Source: Verrucomicrobiales bacterium (GTDB taxonomy: Bacteria > Verrucomicrobiota > Verrucomicrobiia > Verrucomicrobiales > DEV007). From it: a DNA stretch of 64,000 bases. Location of the stretch: positions 102,814 to 166,813 of the forward strand of contig JARGNG010000008.1 of the NCBI GenBank assembly GCA_029213265.1. Direction: 5' to 3'. The position numbers and the translations under genes were made by a program. The stretch's first letter is position 1; every line of letters begins with the position of its first letter. This document shows, piece by piece, positions 63,576 to 64,000 of this stretch. The notes beneath the pieces are model-generated. The model saw only the letters and a program-made list of their open reading frames with translations, was not told the origin of the DNA and made no database searches.

Positions 63576-64000
63576 TATTTTATGATCACTTCATCCACGA
63601 AGACCTCCAGCGGCAGGCCATGGGATTCGGTCACGATGAAAAAACCCGACTTAATCCGGCTGAGATCCTCCCCCCTCAAATCAATTGTATATTGTTTCCA
63701 GTCATGCGACAGAATCAGATCAACGGACACTCGCGCCGTGTCGTGAAACGTCCGGTCTTCCTCGATGATCCCCATTCCGAAGGTCGCCTTTTCTCCGCCC
63801 TTCTCACCCCGGGCCCAGAATTGAAGGGTTGACGACCCGCTCAGATCGAACCCGCCGGGCTGGTCGCCCCAGTCTCCGGCTGGACTTTGCCAAACGATCC
63901 CTCCCCAGCCGGCTGGCTCCGTAAAGGCGAGCTTGAGGCAGGTCTCGCCCTCTTTCGGATTCTCCCGGCAATCGTGCGTCAGCTTCATCTTGTCGGTGTC
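63575..64000 (-). CDS. Secreted carbohydrate-binding-type protein, partial (N-terminus beyond the window)
   Basis: The frame enters from the right edge: DTDKMKLTHDCRENPKEGETCLKLAF, then GWGGIVWQSPAGDWGDQPGGFDLSG, STLQFWARGEKGGEKATFGMG, DWKQYTIDLRGEDLSRIKSGFFIV and FVDEVIIK. This matches the C-terminal beta-sandwich of exported Verrucomicrobiota/Planctomycetota proteins that sit beside sulfatases or glycosidases, a carbohydrate-binding-like fold. An internal ATG at 63988 exists, but the upstream DTDK matches the family, so the true start is probably outside the window. The stop at 63575-63577 overlaps the start of the broken NHL gene by one base. Confidence 0.75.
   Translation of the reverse strand, partial: DTDKMKLTHDCRENPKEGETCLKLAFTEPAGWGGIVWQSPAGDWGDQPGGFDLSGSSTLQFWARGEKGGEKATFGMGIIEEDRTFHDTARVSVDLILSHDWKQYTIDLRGEDLSRIKSGFFIVTESHGLPLEVFVDEVIIK

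Overview
The window looks like chromosomal DNA of a marine-type Verrucomicrobiota bacterium. This is inferred from gene content: three sulfatase loci, a DUF1552/DUF1592 cytochrome pair typical of Planctomycetota and Verrucomicrobiota, EF-hand exoproteins, ceramidase-like secreted hydrolases, Lys-rich NHL-propeller tails and a moderately high GC content. UGA is a normal stop here (mutS, for example, ends in TGA), so the code is standard.

The main result is three genes, lying far apart, that are each interrupted by one in-frame UGA exactly where the protein family carries a redox cysteine. They are a DUF3179 protein (9701-10642, motif TW-U-HLC), a deiodinase-like secreted protein fused to a DsbD-alpha-like domain and two EF-hands (40782-42092, motif CLT-U-PPF), and a membrane-anchored peroxiredoxin-like protein (57305-58066, motif FW-U-PFC). 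Each UGA is followed, with 20 to 24 nt between it and the loop, by a hairpin whose apical loop is CGUGU, GGUCU or GGU. This fits bacterial SECIS elements. I read them as selenoproteins. The sel genes themselves are not in this window.

Layout. 1-8.1 kb: partial Lhr-type helicase, mutS, a sulfatase remnant, membrane pyrophosphatase hppA and a MutM/Nei glycosylase. 8.2-13.7 kb: sulfatase plus DUF3179 selenoprotein operon, an unknown anchored protein and a lipoprotein lipase. 13.8-21.5 kb: a tightly packed transglutaminase / circularly permuted ATP-grasp-alpha-E / transglutaminase-DUF2126 operon. 21.6-30.6 kb: SLC13-RCK transporter, two ceramidase-like enzymes, an SDR, an animal-type haem peroxidase behind a palindromic operator-like site, and an rlpA remnant. 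30.7-36 kb: valS, an amidase, a Kelch protein and a small lipoprotein. 36-43.5 kb: DUF1552/DUF1592 pair, a nonsense-mutated remnant, and a sulfatase plus deiodinase-like selenoprotein operon. 43.5-48.1 kb: aldehyde dehydrogenase divergent from two CrtI-family desaturases or oxidases, probably a carotenoid-acid pathway. 48.1-56.7 kb: secreted SMP-30 and esterase proteins, leuD, two zinc-ribbon low-complexity membrane proteins and a lysozyme-like lipoprotein. 56.8-64 kb: ndk, Sec-peroxiredoxin, EF-hand esterase, EF-hand lipoprotein, FadL-type porin, hydrolase, intradiol dioxygenase-like protein, a frameshifted NHL propeller and a partial gene at the edge.

Four clear decayed genes (sulfatase, rlpA, DUF4838-like and NHL fragments) sit among intact ones. 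No tRNA, rRNA, CRISPR array or insertion sequence was recognised, and no gene-free stretch exceeds about 210 bases.
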